From the NCBI GenBank assembly GCA_002071245.1, contig MWEV01000271.1, forward strand, positions 1-16,321: a stretch of 16,321 nt of DNA, in the 5' to 3' direction. This stretch comes from Deltaproteobacteria bacterium ADurb.Bin026. Its GTDB lineage: Bacteria > Desulfobacterota > Syntrophorhabdia > Syntrophorhabdales > Syntrophorhabdaceae. Position numbers and translations under genes: made by a program. Shown here piece by piece: positions 1-5,522 of this stretch. Position 1 is the stretch's first letter; every line of letters begins with the position of its first letter. The notes under the pieces were generated by a model. It saw nothing but the letters and a program-made list of their open reading frames with translations. It was not told the origin of the DNA and did no database searches.

Positions 1-777
1 CTCGATCCGCCTCTTCATGAGTTCGTTCCTCATAGCCCCGAGACGCAGGCTGAGCTTGCAAAAGCACTGGGCATTACCGTTGAAGCCATTGCAAAGAGAG
101 GCGAATCTCTGCATGAATCGAACCCGATGATGGGCCACCGTGGCGTCCGCCTCGGCATTACCTATCCCGAGATCTCAGAGATGCAGATCAGGGCTATGTT
201 CGAATCTACGGCAGAACTGCTGAAAGAAGGCAAGAACCCGATACCCGAGCTGATGGTCCCGGTCACCTGTGATGTTTCTGAACTGGATGTTACGAAGAAG
301 CTGTACGACAAGGTTCTTGCCGAAGTACTGAAAAAATTCAATCTCAGCAAGATTGACCACAAGTTCGGAACAATGATTGAGATACCGCGCGCCACGCTGC
401 TGGCAGACCGCATGGCAAGAACCGCCGAGTTCTTCTCGTTCGGCACCAATGACCTGACGCAGATGACCTTCGGCTTCAGCCGCGATGACATAGGAGGCTT
501 CCTCCATGAGTATCTTGACAGCAAGATGCTGGATGCTGACCCGTTCCAGACCATTGATCAGGATGGTGTAGGACAGCTGATCACCATGGCATGCGAGAAG
601 GGCCGTGCAACCCGTCCGGATATCAAGATAGGTATCTGCGGAGAGCAGGGTGGTGACCCGGCATCAGTTGAGTTCTGCTTCAAAAACGGGCTCACCTATG
701 TAAGCTGCTCACCCTTCAGGGTACCCATCGCCAGGCTGGCAGCAGCACAGGCAGCTATCAAGGCTTCAAGGAAGTAA
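1..777 (+). CDS. ppdK: Pyruvate, phosphate dikinase, C-terminal part (5'-truncated by window edge)
   Basis: The frame is open from base 1, so the gene begins upstream of the window; about 258 codons are visible. The enzyme interconverts pyruvate, ATP and Pi with PEP, AMP and PPi in the cytoplasm. The visible part is the PEP/pyruvate-binding C-terminal barrel. It includes MMGHRGVRLGI, FFSFGTNDLTQMTFGFSRDD and GICGEQGGDP, where the Cys codon at 637-639 is the catalytic cysteine that protonates the enolate. It ends FRVPIARLAAAQAAIKASRK, typical of the family. Codon use is more GC-rich than the AT-rich DNA to the right, so it looks like core chromosome next to an accessory region. A terminator follows about 20 bp after the stop. 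The related PEP synthase and PTS enzyme I share this fold, but the motif spacing fits PPDK best. The internal ATG at 127 is not the start. Confidence 0.96.
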   Translation, partial: LDPPLHEFVPHSPETQAELAKALGITVEAIAKRGESLHESNPMMGHRGVRLGITYPEISEMQIRAMFESTAELLKEGKNPIPELMVPVTCDVSELDVTKKLYDKVLAEVLKKFNLSKIDHKFGTMIEIPRATLLADRMARTAEFFSFGTNDLTQMTFGFSRDDIGGFLHEYLDSKMLDADPFQTIDQDGVGQLITMACEKGRATRPDIKIGICGEQGGDPASVEFCFKNGLTYVSCSPFRVPIARLAAAQAAIKASRK

Positions 778-798
778 GCTTTATTCATAACAGTGAAG

Positions 799-838
799 AG
801 GGTGTCTCATAATACAAATGGGGCGCCCTTTTTCTTTC
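799..838 (+). terminator. Intrinsic terminator after ppdK
   Basis: Arms AGGGTGTC (799-806) and GGCGCCCT (822-829) pair over 8 bp with two G-U pairs. A T-rich run (TTTTTCTTTCT) follows. It lies just downstream of the ppdK stop in the correct orientation and separates the core gene from the accessory region. Confidence 0.75.
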
Positions 839-915
839 TGTCAGAATTTACAAGTAATTCAAGATACTGTTGGGTACATCAATGAAAAGAACAGCGGAAG
901 GGTTTCAACCTGGCC

Positions 916-943
916 ACCCCGGACACACTAATTGGAACACTAC
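916..943 (+). repeat. Left copy of 28-bp inverted repeat enclosing the Rhs locus
   Basis: Begins ACCCCGGACACACT and continues AATTGGAACACTAC. The reverse complement of 15813-15840 matches 25 of 28 positions, with the first 14 exact; the differences are at positions 15, 21 and 26. It lies between the ppdK terminator and the terminator of the orphan toxin/immunity pair, so the two copies bracket about 14.9 kb holding the whole Rhs region. It could be a transposon-type terminal repeat or a shared regulatory motif. No clear target-site duplication is visible next to it. Confidence 0.7.
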
Positions 944-970
944 CAAAAAATATTGCTGCATTATAACAGA

Positions 971-993
971 AAAGCCCGGACTTGCCGGGCTTT
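971..993 (-). terminator. Intrinsic terminator at the end of the orphan tip/immunity operon
   Basis: A perfect 9-bp stem AAAGCCCGG / CCGGGCTTT with a 5-nt loop lies immediately after the stop of the minus-strand membrane protein gene (stop at 997-999). T runs follow on both strands, so it could work in both directions. Its position makes it the natural end of the minus-strand Rhs transcript. Confidence 0.85.
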
Positions 994-996
994 TTG

Positions 997-1377
997 CTAT
1001 CTCGCATCTAATATGCTCTTTGTAATATCTGCTTGTAGAAAAAGAGCTAATATTCCCAATAAAAAAAGCAAGGCTGTTAATATTATTGAGATTTTGTTAC
1101 TATTAAACAATTTAGGCTTTTCCGTTACAATCTTCTTCCCTTTTCCGCTCCTATAGTAGGCCAGATACATCAAAAGTGTAATAACCGCAAAGATTCCTAT
1201 CATCTCCCATTTCCTTAAAGAAACGCCAAATAGATAAGCAAAAACTACATTAACAATGCCATTAATTATCAGAGAAAATGTAAAACTCAATGTAAAGATA
1301 ACCGTTGAATGCGGCTGATTATCTGGTAACACCTTTGTATAAAAAAGGTAGTAGTAGTAATAAAATACGTTCATCAT
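997..1377 (-). CDS. Small multi-pass membrane protein, putative immunity protein for the orphan Rhs tip
   Basis: I choose the ATG at 1375-1377 (126 aa, MMNVFYYYYYLFYTK...). It overlaps the TGA of the orphan tip (1374-1376) as ATGA, the classic arrangement for translational coupling. An in-frame start at 1407 would give 136 aa but overlaps the upstream gene more. Counted from 1377, strongly hydrophobic segments lie at about residues 23-52, 59-76 and 95-115. They are separated by basic stretches (SLRKWE, RSGKGKK), which suggests three or four inner-membrane helices. A run of five tyrosines sits near the N terminus. I recognise no family. A small gene directly after and coupled to an Rhs C-terminal tip is normally the cognate immunity gene. 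A membrane location would fit a tip that attacks the inner membrane. Function is inferred from position only. Confidence 0.6.
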   Translation of the reverse strand: MMNVFYYYYYLFYTKVLPDNQPHSTVIFTLSFTFSLIINGIVNVVFAYLFGVSLRKWEMIGIFAVITLLMYLAYYRSGKGKKIVTEKPKLFNSNKISIILTALLFLLGILALFLQADITKSILDAR

Positions 1378-2306
1378 GGTTTGTAATTTTGATAGAAGTA
1401 ATACCAAAGGGCTTCATTGGATTGGGATGGTGGGCCGACTTGGCTCTCCCAGCGATTGTACCAGAAGTTAAATTTTGCTTCCTGATACCATTCCATGCTT
1501 GTAATGAACCTTCCTGCTTCCCAGCCAATACCCCAGGCTGCACCATATAGACCTCCAAAGGTAGAAACTCCAGTGGTACTCAGTTCAGCTAACATCCAAC
1601 CAGTTCCGATTTCGCCGTTAACTCGTTGTTCAATTGTTCTATAACCGCTGTAAGCTCCAACCAAACGACCAGCCCACTTGAACCCATTCGATGTGGTTTT
1701 ACCAAACTTATTTTTCCCTCCAGCGATTCCATTTCCACCCCAAGTTTGCTGATAAATCTTGAAATTTTTCCCCATCCAGGTACCATAAGTCTTACTATAG
1801 TATAGTTCGCTACCAACAGAAGCGGCTGCACCTACGTAAGCCTCCCATTCCGGACCCCCTTGTCCTGAGGGGGTAATAATAAAATAGGAAAAGTTTATTA
1901 AAATTGGATTAGTGGTTACATTAAAGGCTAAATATCCCATTGAATAACTGGGTCCATAAACGAAATATGCCAACCCACCATTATTATCATAACCTACTTG
2001 CTCAAATGAGAGACTGGTACCAATTGATTTCGCTAGCTCAAAAACCTGCATAGCTGATGGTTTAGATTCCTTGCCGTTAGGGTAGTATTTCTTGGACTCA
2101 GGATCATAATAGCCAAGTGGTCCTAATCCATTGATATTCCCAAAGATTGGATCAACAAAATTACCAACTTCAGATGACCATTGTATAAATTGTCCTCTGT
2201 AGTATACATTGTTTCCATCATACCCGTAATGATCTTTTAAAAACTGGTAATACATAGAGTTCATTGAATATCCGCTCGCATCAGTATATTTAAACGGGTT
2301 ATTCAC
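1374..2306 (-). CDS. Orphan Rhs C-terminal tip (toxin cassette without its own start)
   Basis: The only in-frame start is a GTG (2304-2306) that is really the Val codon inside the RHS core motif. The open frame runs back to an in-frame TGA at 2337-2339 and reads EKWLYWYTYC then VNNPFKYTDASGY. That matches YSYCLNNPLKYTDPSGY at the end of the core of the complete Rhs protein in this window, so homology begins abruptly near 2320-2335. The roughly 300 following residues differ from the main protein's tip. They begin with an aromatic, glycine-rich linker (YYRGQFIQW, GNINGLGPLGYYDP) and end in a hydrophobic Gly-rich region (STFGGLYGAAWGIGWEAGRF) that could insert in membranes. Such headless tips are known in Rhs loci as displaced or reserve toxin modules that can recombine onto the full-length gene. 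It is probably not translated as it stands. Low-GC DNA matches the rest of the Rhs locus. Confidence 0.7.
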   Translation of the reverse strand: MNNPFKYTDASGYSMNSMYYQFLKDHYGYDGNNVYYRGQFIQWSSEVGNFVDPIFGNINGLGPLGYYDPESKKYYPNGKESKPSAMQVFELAKSIGTSLSFEQVGYDNNGGLAYFVYGPSYSMGYLAFNVTTNPILINFSYFIITPSGQGGPEWEAYVGAAASVGSELYYSKTYGTWMGKNFKIYQQTWGGNGIAGGKNKFGKTTSNGFKWAGRLVGAYSGYRTIEQRVNGEIGTGWMLAELSTTGVSTFGGLYGAAWGIGWEAGRFITSMEWYQEAKFNFWYNRWESQVGPPSQSNEALWYYFYQNYKP

Positions 2307-2419
2307 GCAATAGGTATACCAGTAAAGCCACTTTTCTCACCAGTGCCCCGACTTTTCAATGACCAGGTGCAGTGTATTTTTTCAAAGAACGTTATTACTC
2401 TAAAGATACATATTTTTCT

Positions 2420-2454
2420 TTTTCAACTGAAAGCGTTTCAATTGAAAGAAAAAA
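2420..2454 (+). repeat. Double palindromic motif, copy 1
   Basis: TTTTCAACTGAAA, spacer GCG, TTTCAATTGAAAG, then an A-run. The two halves are inverted to each other and each is itself nearly palindromic (TTTCAATTGAAA is a perfect 12-bp palindrome). The 35-bp stretch matches 7107-7141 inside the primase gene at 33 of 35 positions, in direct orientation. The arms resemble the paired recombinase-arm sites used by tyrosine recombinases, but the 3-bp spacer is shorter than in dif-type sites. Confidence 0.75.
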
Positions 2455-2501
2455 TCAGCTTTCTTGCCTCGAAGGCCACCGCTCGGCCGTCCCTTCTGCA
2501 T

Positions 2502-2646
2502 TTATTTTTGTCAGGGTTTTTGTGGCCGATGCTCTTGCAGCACATGCCGGCTTTTGTTTTTGTTTTGATTGATTTTAAGAGGTAAAAACAAAACCGGCAA
2601 GAGCTGCGCCACCGCTACCAGGAACAAAAACACCCGCCAAAAATAA
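2502..2646. repeat. Large nested inverted repeat HP1
   Basis: The outer arms are TTATTTTTG..GGGTTTTTGTG (2502-2524) and ACAAAAACACCC..CAAAAATAA (2624-2646). The middle arms are GCTCTTGC (2531-2538) and GCAAGAGC (2597-2604). The inner arms are GCCGG-C-TTTTGTTTTT (2546-2561) and AAAAACAAAACCGGC (2584-2598). The apical loop ends TTTTAAGAGG, next to GGTAAAAA. The outer arms have the same layout as HP4, with different but still complementary bases in the variable part. Confidence 0.8.
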
Positions 2647-2650
2647 CTGC

Positions 2651-2673
2651 CCAAAGCTATATTTACATAATGC
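2651..2673 (-). repeat. Conserved 23-bp sequence, minus-strand copy
   Basis: On the minus strand it reads GCATTATGTAAATAT followed by AGCTTTGG. It matches 3367-3389 on the plus strand at 22 of 23 positions. In both places it joins a small palindrome (2664-2745 or 3288-3378) to a TTATTTTT-armed large hairpin. Confidence 0.8.
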
Positions 2674-2745
2674 AAGTTATACGCAGCCTGTCTATTCAGT
2701 GGTATTAATTCCTGTGTTTCGGCTGCCTATAACTGGCATTATGTA
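2664..2745. repeat. 25-bp-arm palindrome s1
   Basis: The arms at 2664-2688 (TACATAATGCAAGTTATACG...) and 2721-2745 (ends CTGGCATTATGTA) are complementary at 23 of 25 positions around a 32-nt loop. They contain GTTATAC and CTATAAC boxes. The size (82 nt) and folded form recall integron attC sites, but the boxes do not match the canonical GTTRRRY / RYYYAAC order. Confidence 0.8.
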
Positions 2746-2797
2746 CTCCGGGCTTCGCCAAATAGCCGCACTCCCTACGCGCCTGGACACGGGAGCC

Positions 2798-2984
2798 AAA
2801 ACCGCAAAAAAAGCAAGCAAAGGTATGCAAGCTCCGCTACCATCCGACCCGCAGTAAAAAAGCAAGGCCAAGACGAGTCCCGCTAAAATTTTTTATTGAT
2901 TTATTTCAGAGGTAAAAATTTTACCAGGAGCCTTGCTTTTTTGCCTCGCTTGCATCCTGAGGAGCTTTCTTTTTTTCCGGTTTT
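2798..2984. repeat. Large nested inverted repeat HP2
   Basis: The outer arms are AAAACCGCAAAAAAAG and CTTTCTTTTTTTCCGGTTTT. Next come ATGCAAGC (2825-2832) with GCTTGCAT (2948-2955), then a perfect 13-bp pair AAAAAAGCAAGGC (2856-2868) with GCCTTGCTTTTTT (2930-2942). The innermost pair is TAAAATTTTTTA (2884-2895) with TAAAAATTTTA (2913-2923). The loop TTGATTTATTTCAGAGG resembles the HP1 loop (TTGATTGATTTTAAGAGG). Confidence 0.8.
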
Positions 2985-3023
2985 TTCTTTGTGGAAATGG
3001 TTCCAATAAAACTTTACACCATG

Positions 3024-3219
3024 GCTTAACTTTGGCTTAGATACAGACCGAAGCGAGCGGGAGGGGAAGTATCAAGGTTTCCGGCAAAAAGTTTTTTTAC
3101 CATCTTCGATTAAAAAGCTTTCAGTTGAAAGAAAAAAAAGTTTTTGCCAGGAACCCGAAGGGCTTGACCTTGACTGCGGGAGGGCGGAAGCTACCTTTAT
3201 CTAAGCCAAAGTTTTAAGC
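3024..3219. repeat. Large inverted repeat HP3
   Basis: The outer arms are GCTTAAC-TTTGGCTTAGATA (3024-3043) and TATCTAAGCCAAAGTTTTAAGC (3198-3219). The inner arms are GGCAAAAAGTTTTTTT (3083-3098) and AAAAAAAGTTTTTGCC (3133-3148). The inner loop contains the palindromic motif CTTTCAGTTGAAAG (3118-3131). Read on the minus strand, the loop region again has GGTAAAAA beside the stem, as in HP1 and HP2. Confidence 0.75.
3118..3131 (+). repeat. Palindromic motif, copy 2
   Basis: CTTTCAGTTGAAAG followed by a run of A. This is a single-unit version of the motif at 2420-2454, 5374-5387 and 7107-7141, in the same orientation, located in the apical loop of HP3. Confidence 0.65.
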
Positions 3220-3287
3220 AAACTATCGAGATTTCTCGGTTGTTCCGGGAGTTCTCTTTCTGGTGAGTGGGCAGGCTGAGCGGCTAT

Positions 3288-3378
3288 TTAACATAGTGTC
3301 ACATTATAGGCCTGCACCACAAAGCTTCTTTCTGGCAGGATCTTTCTTTGCAGCGCCTATAATGCCGCATTATGTTAA
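3288..3378. repeat. 24-bp-arm palindrome s2
   Basis: Arms TTAACATAGTGTCACATTATAGGC-type (3288-3311) and GCCTATAATGCCGCATTATG-TTAA (3355-3378) pair except for an internal three-base bubble and one G-U. The loop is 43 nt. The outer boxes ATTTAAC and GTTAATA come close to the attC R''/R' boxes, and the 91-nt length is in the attC range. The right arm runs into the conserved 23-bp sequence and HP4. Confidence 0.75.
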
Positions 3379-3389
3379 TATAGCTTTGG
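3367..3389 (+). repeat. Conserved 23-bp sequence, plus-strand copy
   Basis: GCATTATGTTAATAT followed by AGCTTTGG; one mismatch to the inverted copy at 2651-2673. It overlaps the right arm of palindrome s2 and leads directly into HP4. Confidence 0.8.
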
Positions 3390-3393
3390 AGGA

Positions 3394-3505
3394 TTATTTT
3401 TTGGCCATGCTTTTTGTTTGCAGGGCCGGGCGGCTCTTTGATCCCGACGAAGGAGTGGGCAATGTGCCGCATGAGCGAGGGCACAAAAAGCATGACAAAA
3501 AATAA
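3394..3505. repeat. Large inverted repeat HP4
   Basis: The arms TTATTTTTTGgcCATGCTTTTTGT (3394-3417; lower case = unpaired) and ACAAAAAGCATG-a-CAAAAAATAA (3483-3505) form a stem of about 22 bp. The GC-rich loop is about 65 nt. HP1 has the same arm plan with GGG/CCC where HP4 has CATGC/GCATG, a compensatory change. Confidence 0.8.
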
Positions 3506-3532
3506 GCCGGCAGGGCACGGCTGCGGTGGGAT

Positions 3533-4420
3533 TTATCTAAGGGGATGGAAGAGTTCCAGTTGCCTGGCCAAGTCTGTTAGATCCTGACTACGGTAACTTT
3601 CCGTGCTTCGGATATTCTTATGTCCTGCCATGTACTGAACCTGCCTGATATTGTTTGTTTTAAGCCAGTTCATCAGGACACTTGACCTGAGCTGCCGACT
3701 GTCTTTTATCTCCGGGTGGATCTTCTTAATGGTTTCCACTATCTTGCAGACCAGGTCGCTGGACTTCTTCGATGGGAACAGATAAGTTGATTGCAACTCC
3801 CGTTTTTCCAGGAGGGCAGGACGGGTTTCTTCCAGGTAAGTTTTCAGTGACAGGATCTGCGATGCCTGAAGTTTAAGTGTTCTTGAGCTGCTGTTCCTAT
3901 CTGAAGGGATATAAATTTTACCTTCACTAAGGTTAACATGGCTGGGTTCAAGCCTGGCGATTTCGCCACTGTCTAAGCCCTGGTAAATCAATAAGCCAAG
4001 GATCACTGTGTTTCGCTGGTGCAAGAACTTTGCAGCTGCTGTTCCATGGTTCCACTCAGGAAGGTTACAAAAGTCCTGGTAGATCTTTTCAAGCTGCAGG
4101 GTGGATAAGGTCTCCGGAAGGACCTTCTTTCCGTTTTGTCTTATCCTGATGCGTTTAATTATGTTTTGATGGGTGATCCCGGATTCTTGGAGGTAATCAA
4201 AGTATATCCGGATCGAGTTTATTTCTCTTATTATGCTTTGCCTGCTGATACCTCTTTCTTTCTCGCTATCAATAAACTTCAGGGTCTGATTGTAGGTGAT
4301 ATCACTGGGATTTATGTTCTCCCTGATGCACCAGGATTTAAAGCGGTTTACATGACTGTCCTGCACCCGGATGCTCTTTTCTGAGTAACCGTTCTTCTGC
4401 CGGTATTCCTTAAAACTCAT
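3533..4420 (-). CDS. Second tyrosine-recombinase-fold protein with degenerate catalytic centre
   Basis: I take the ATG at 4418-4420 (MSFKEYRQKNGYSEKS..., 295 aa). It overlaps the end of the upstream recombinase by 11 bp; an ORF start at 4462 adds 14 residues but overlaps by 53 bp. The N-terminal half is a SAM-like core-binding domain (IRVQDSHVNRFKSWC, FIDSEKERGISRQSI, IYFDYLQESGI). The C-terminal half follows the catalytic fold: GLLIYQGLDSGEIARLEPSHV, then DSRQLRSSVLMNWL, then MAGHKNIRSTESYR. In active enzymes the first motif reads GLRxGE; here the arginine is Asp (D150). The HxLR motif reads RQLR, keeping only the Arg (R245). The last His (H267) and Tyr (Y276) remain. It is probably impaired as a sole strand-transfer enzyme and may act as a partner or accessory subunit of the intact neighbour. 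It ends just beside the hairpin array. Confidence 0.82.
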   Translation of the reverse strand: MSFKEYRQKNGYSEKSIRVQDSHVNRFKSWCIRENINPSDITYNQTLKFIDSEKERGISRQSIIREINSIRIYFDYLQESGITHQNIIKRIRIRQNGKKVLPETLSTLQLEKIYQDFCNLPEWNHGTAAAKFLHQRNTVILGLLIYQGLDSGEIARLEPSHVNLSEGKIYIPSDRNSSSRTLKLQASQILSLKTYLEETRPALLEKRELQSTYLFPSKKSSDLVCKIVETIKKIHPEIKDSRQLRSSVLMNWLKTNNIRQVQYMAGHKNIRSTESYRSQDLTDLARQLELFHPLR

Positions 4421-5363
4421 TGGCCAGGTGAGTATAAATCTGTGTTGATTCCAGGCTTGCATGACCCAGGAACTTCTGGATCATCTCTATTTCCATCCCG
4501 GACTGCAGCAGGTGCGTTGCTATCGAGTGCCTGAGCGTGTGAAGGGTTGGTTTCTTACCCTGCAGACCCGTGCTACCGCTGTTCTTTACCAGCCTGTCAA
4601 GTCTTGCCGATAATGCCTGATCACTGCAACTCCCACCAAACTGATTTATAAAAAAGGATTCTGTCCCGGACTGGTTCCTGGCAAGTAAAAAGTTCCGGCC
4701 ATCCTGTAAGTATTCAGTGATGTAACTGAGGTTGCCATCAGTCACCGGGACATACCTTTCCTTGGATCCTTTGCCTTTCCTTACAAATATTAATTTCCTC
4801 TCTGTTAATATATCACCTATGATCAGGTTAGTTCCTTCACTCTTTCTCAAGCCACATCCATAATAAATCCCGAGCATTGCCCGGTCCCGTTGTTGTATTG
4901 CCCCCTGGTACTCCTTAGTTTCTGCCTTTGCAAACCATTTCTTTATGTAGGTTGCTTCATAAAGGGAGCTGATATCCTGAAGCGTCAGAACGACCATGGG
5001 CCCATAAAGCTCTTCCACATACTGGAGGTTGTCCGGGACCATAGTGGCATTTCCGGATTGTCTTAAGTATTCAAAAAACTTGTTTACAGATCCTACAGCA
5101 ACATTTATGCTTGCATTCATCAGACCTGATCCGTAAAGCCTGTTCTCTCGTCTTTTCAGATACCTTACAAAAAGCTTTGTCTTTTCTCCTGCAGCCTGAT
5201 CCATGACAATGATCCCGCAGCGCTCAAGGTATAGTAAAAACTCCTTAAGGTTTCGTTTGCGGGTTGTGATCGTTGCTTCACTGTAGCCAAGCGTTCGAAG
5301 CCAGCTCATAAAGCCAGCTTCCAGATCTATAAACTGCCTGCTACTTAGTTCTTTAGGATCCAT
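4410..5363 (-). CDS. Site-specific tyrosine recombinase, XerC/XerD-like
   Basis: 317 aa, starting at the ATG at 5361-5363, a usual size for Xer/phage-integrase enzymes. It cuts and rejoins DNA through a 3'-phosphotyrosine. An N-terminal core-binding domain covers about residues 10-110 (GFMSWLRTLGYSEATITTRK, VNKFFEYLRQSG). The catalytic domain has a full set of residues: R173 in CGLRKSEG, K198 in RKGKGSKERYVPV, H275 and R278 in HTLRHSIATHLL, H301 in FLGHASLESTQIYTH and the nucleophile Y310. It has no arm-binding domain of the lambda or Tn916 type. It lies 92 bp after the primase gene, overlaps the degenerate recombinase by 11 bp, and is probably cotranscribed with both. The palindromic motif (5374-5387) lies 11 bp upstream of its start, a plausible binding site. 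It could integrate the element, resolve dimers or act on the hairpin array; the sequence does not decide. Confidence 0.93.
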   Translation of the reverse strand: MDPKELSSRQFIDLEAGFMSWLRTLGYSEATITTRKRNLKEFLLYLERCGIIVMDQAAGEKTKLFVRYLKRRENRLYGSGLMNASINVAVGSVNKFFEYLRQSGNATMVPDNLQYVEELYGPMVVLTLQDISSLYEATYIKKWFAKAETKEYQGAIQQRDRAMLGIYYGCGLRKSEGTNLIIGDILTERKLIFVRKGKGSKERYVPVTDGNLSYITEYLQDGRNFLLARNQSGTESFFINQFGGSCSDQALSARLDRLVKNSGSTGLQGKKPTLHTLRHSIATHLLQSGMEIEMIQKFLGHASLESTQIYTHLANEF

Positions 5364-5373
5364 TTAAAAAGAT

Positions 5374-5387
5374 TTTTCAGTTGAAAA
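5374..5387 (+). repeat. Palindromic motif, copy 3 (upstream of the recombinase gene)
   Basis: TTTTCAGTTGAAAA followed by GAAAAAAAG; same orientation and A-rich tail as the other copies. It lies in the 92-bp gap between the primase and recombinase genes, close to the recombinase start, so it could be an operator or a crossover site. Confidence 0.65.
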
Positions 5388-5414
5388 GAAAAAAAGTGTG
5401 CTGCTTGTCCCTCC

Positions 5415-5522
5415 TGTGAAGGTTGTGAAGGTTCATTAAAAAACGGCTGTGTTCTTTACCTGGTGGCGTTTTCCACCTTCACAACCGGGCTTGTGAAGGT
5501 CGTGTGAAGGTCATGTGAAGAT
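5415..5522 (+). repeat. Iteron-like TGTGAAGGT repeats at the primase 3' end
   Basis: The 9-mer TGTGAAGGT occurs in tandem at 5415-5423 and 5424-5432. It recurs with an exact 11-bp period at 5492, 5503 and 5514 (the last as TGTGAAGAT), and once inverted at 5475-5483. The inverted copy and the copy at 5492 form a perfect 10-bp hairpin (ACCTTCACAA, CCGGGC, TTGTGAAGGT). The cluster straddles the last codons of the primase. Direct repeats at about one helical turn next to a replication gene are typical of iterons. Confidence 0.65.

Larger units (their letters stand above)
2340..3532. other. Non-coding hairpin-rich region between the orphan tip and the recombinase genes
   Basis: About 1.2 kb with no credible gene. 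The short open frames here run through inverted-repeat arms and have no start context or family resemblance. It is packed end to end with large inverted repeats, listed separately: 2502-2646, 2664-2745, 2798-2984, 3024-3219, 3288-3378 and 3394-3505. Smaller palindromes (e.g. GAAGG...CCTTC at 2471-2496) and homopolymer A/T runs also occur. It begins exactly where orphan-tip homology ends and stops about 28 bp before the recombinase stop codon. Possible roles are a recombination-site array, a replication origin or a structured RNA. Confidence 0.75.

Noticed and set aside
162..554. Minus-strand open frames inside the pyruvate phosphate dikinase gene
   Set aside because: They are opposite-strand shadows of a clearly conserved coding sequence.
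932..1156. 74-aa plus-strand open frame downstream of ppdK
   Set aside because: It crosses an intrinsic terminator and is antisense to the membrane protein gene, with no family features.
2343..2585. 80-aa plus-strand open frame starting beside the orphan tip
   Set aside because: Low-complexity Phe/Leu-rich translation of T-runs within the double palindrome and HP1; no plausible start context.
2502..2646. HP1 as an ordinary transcription terminator
   Set aside because: At about 145 bp with three nested stems and similar copies nearby it is far larger than an intrinsic terminator, although it may also stop transcription.
2664..3378. Canonical integron attC sites
   Set aside because: The palindromes lack the strict GTTRRRY/RYYYAAC boxes, no cassette genes lie between them and no IntI-type gene is recognisable; kept only as a low-confidence analogy.
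3263..3505. 80-aa plus-strand open frame (and a 64-aa minus-strand one at 3299-3493)
   Set aside because: Both run straight through the arms of palindromes s2 and HP4; the sequence is explained by inverted-repeat structure and shows no protein family features.
2464..3532. CRISPR array
   Set aside because: The repeats are long, diverse inverted repeats with no regular repeat-spacer spacing, and no cas genes are present.
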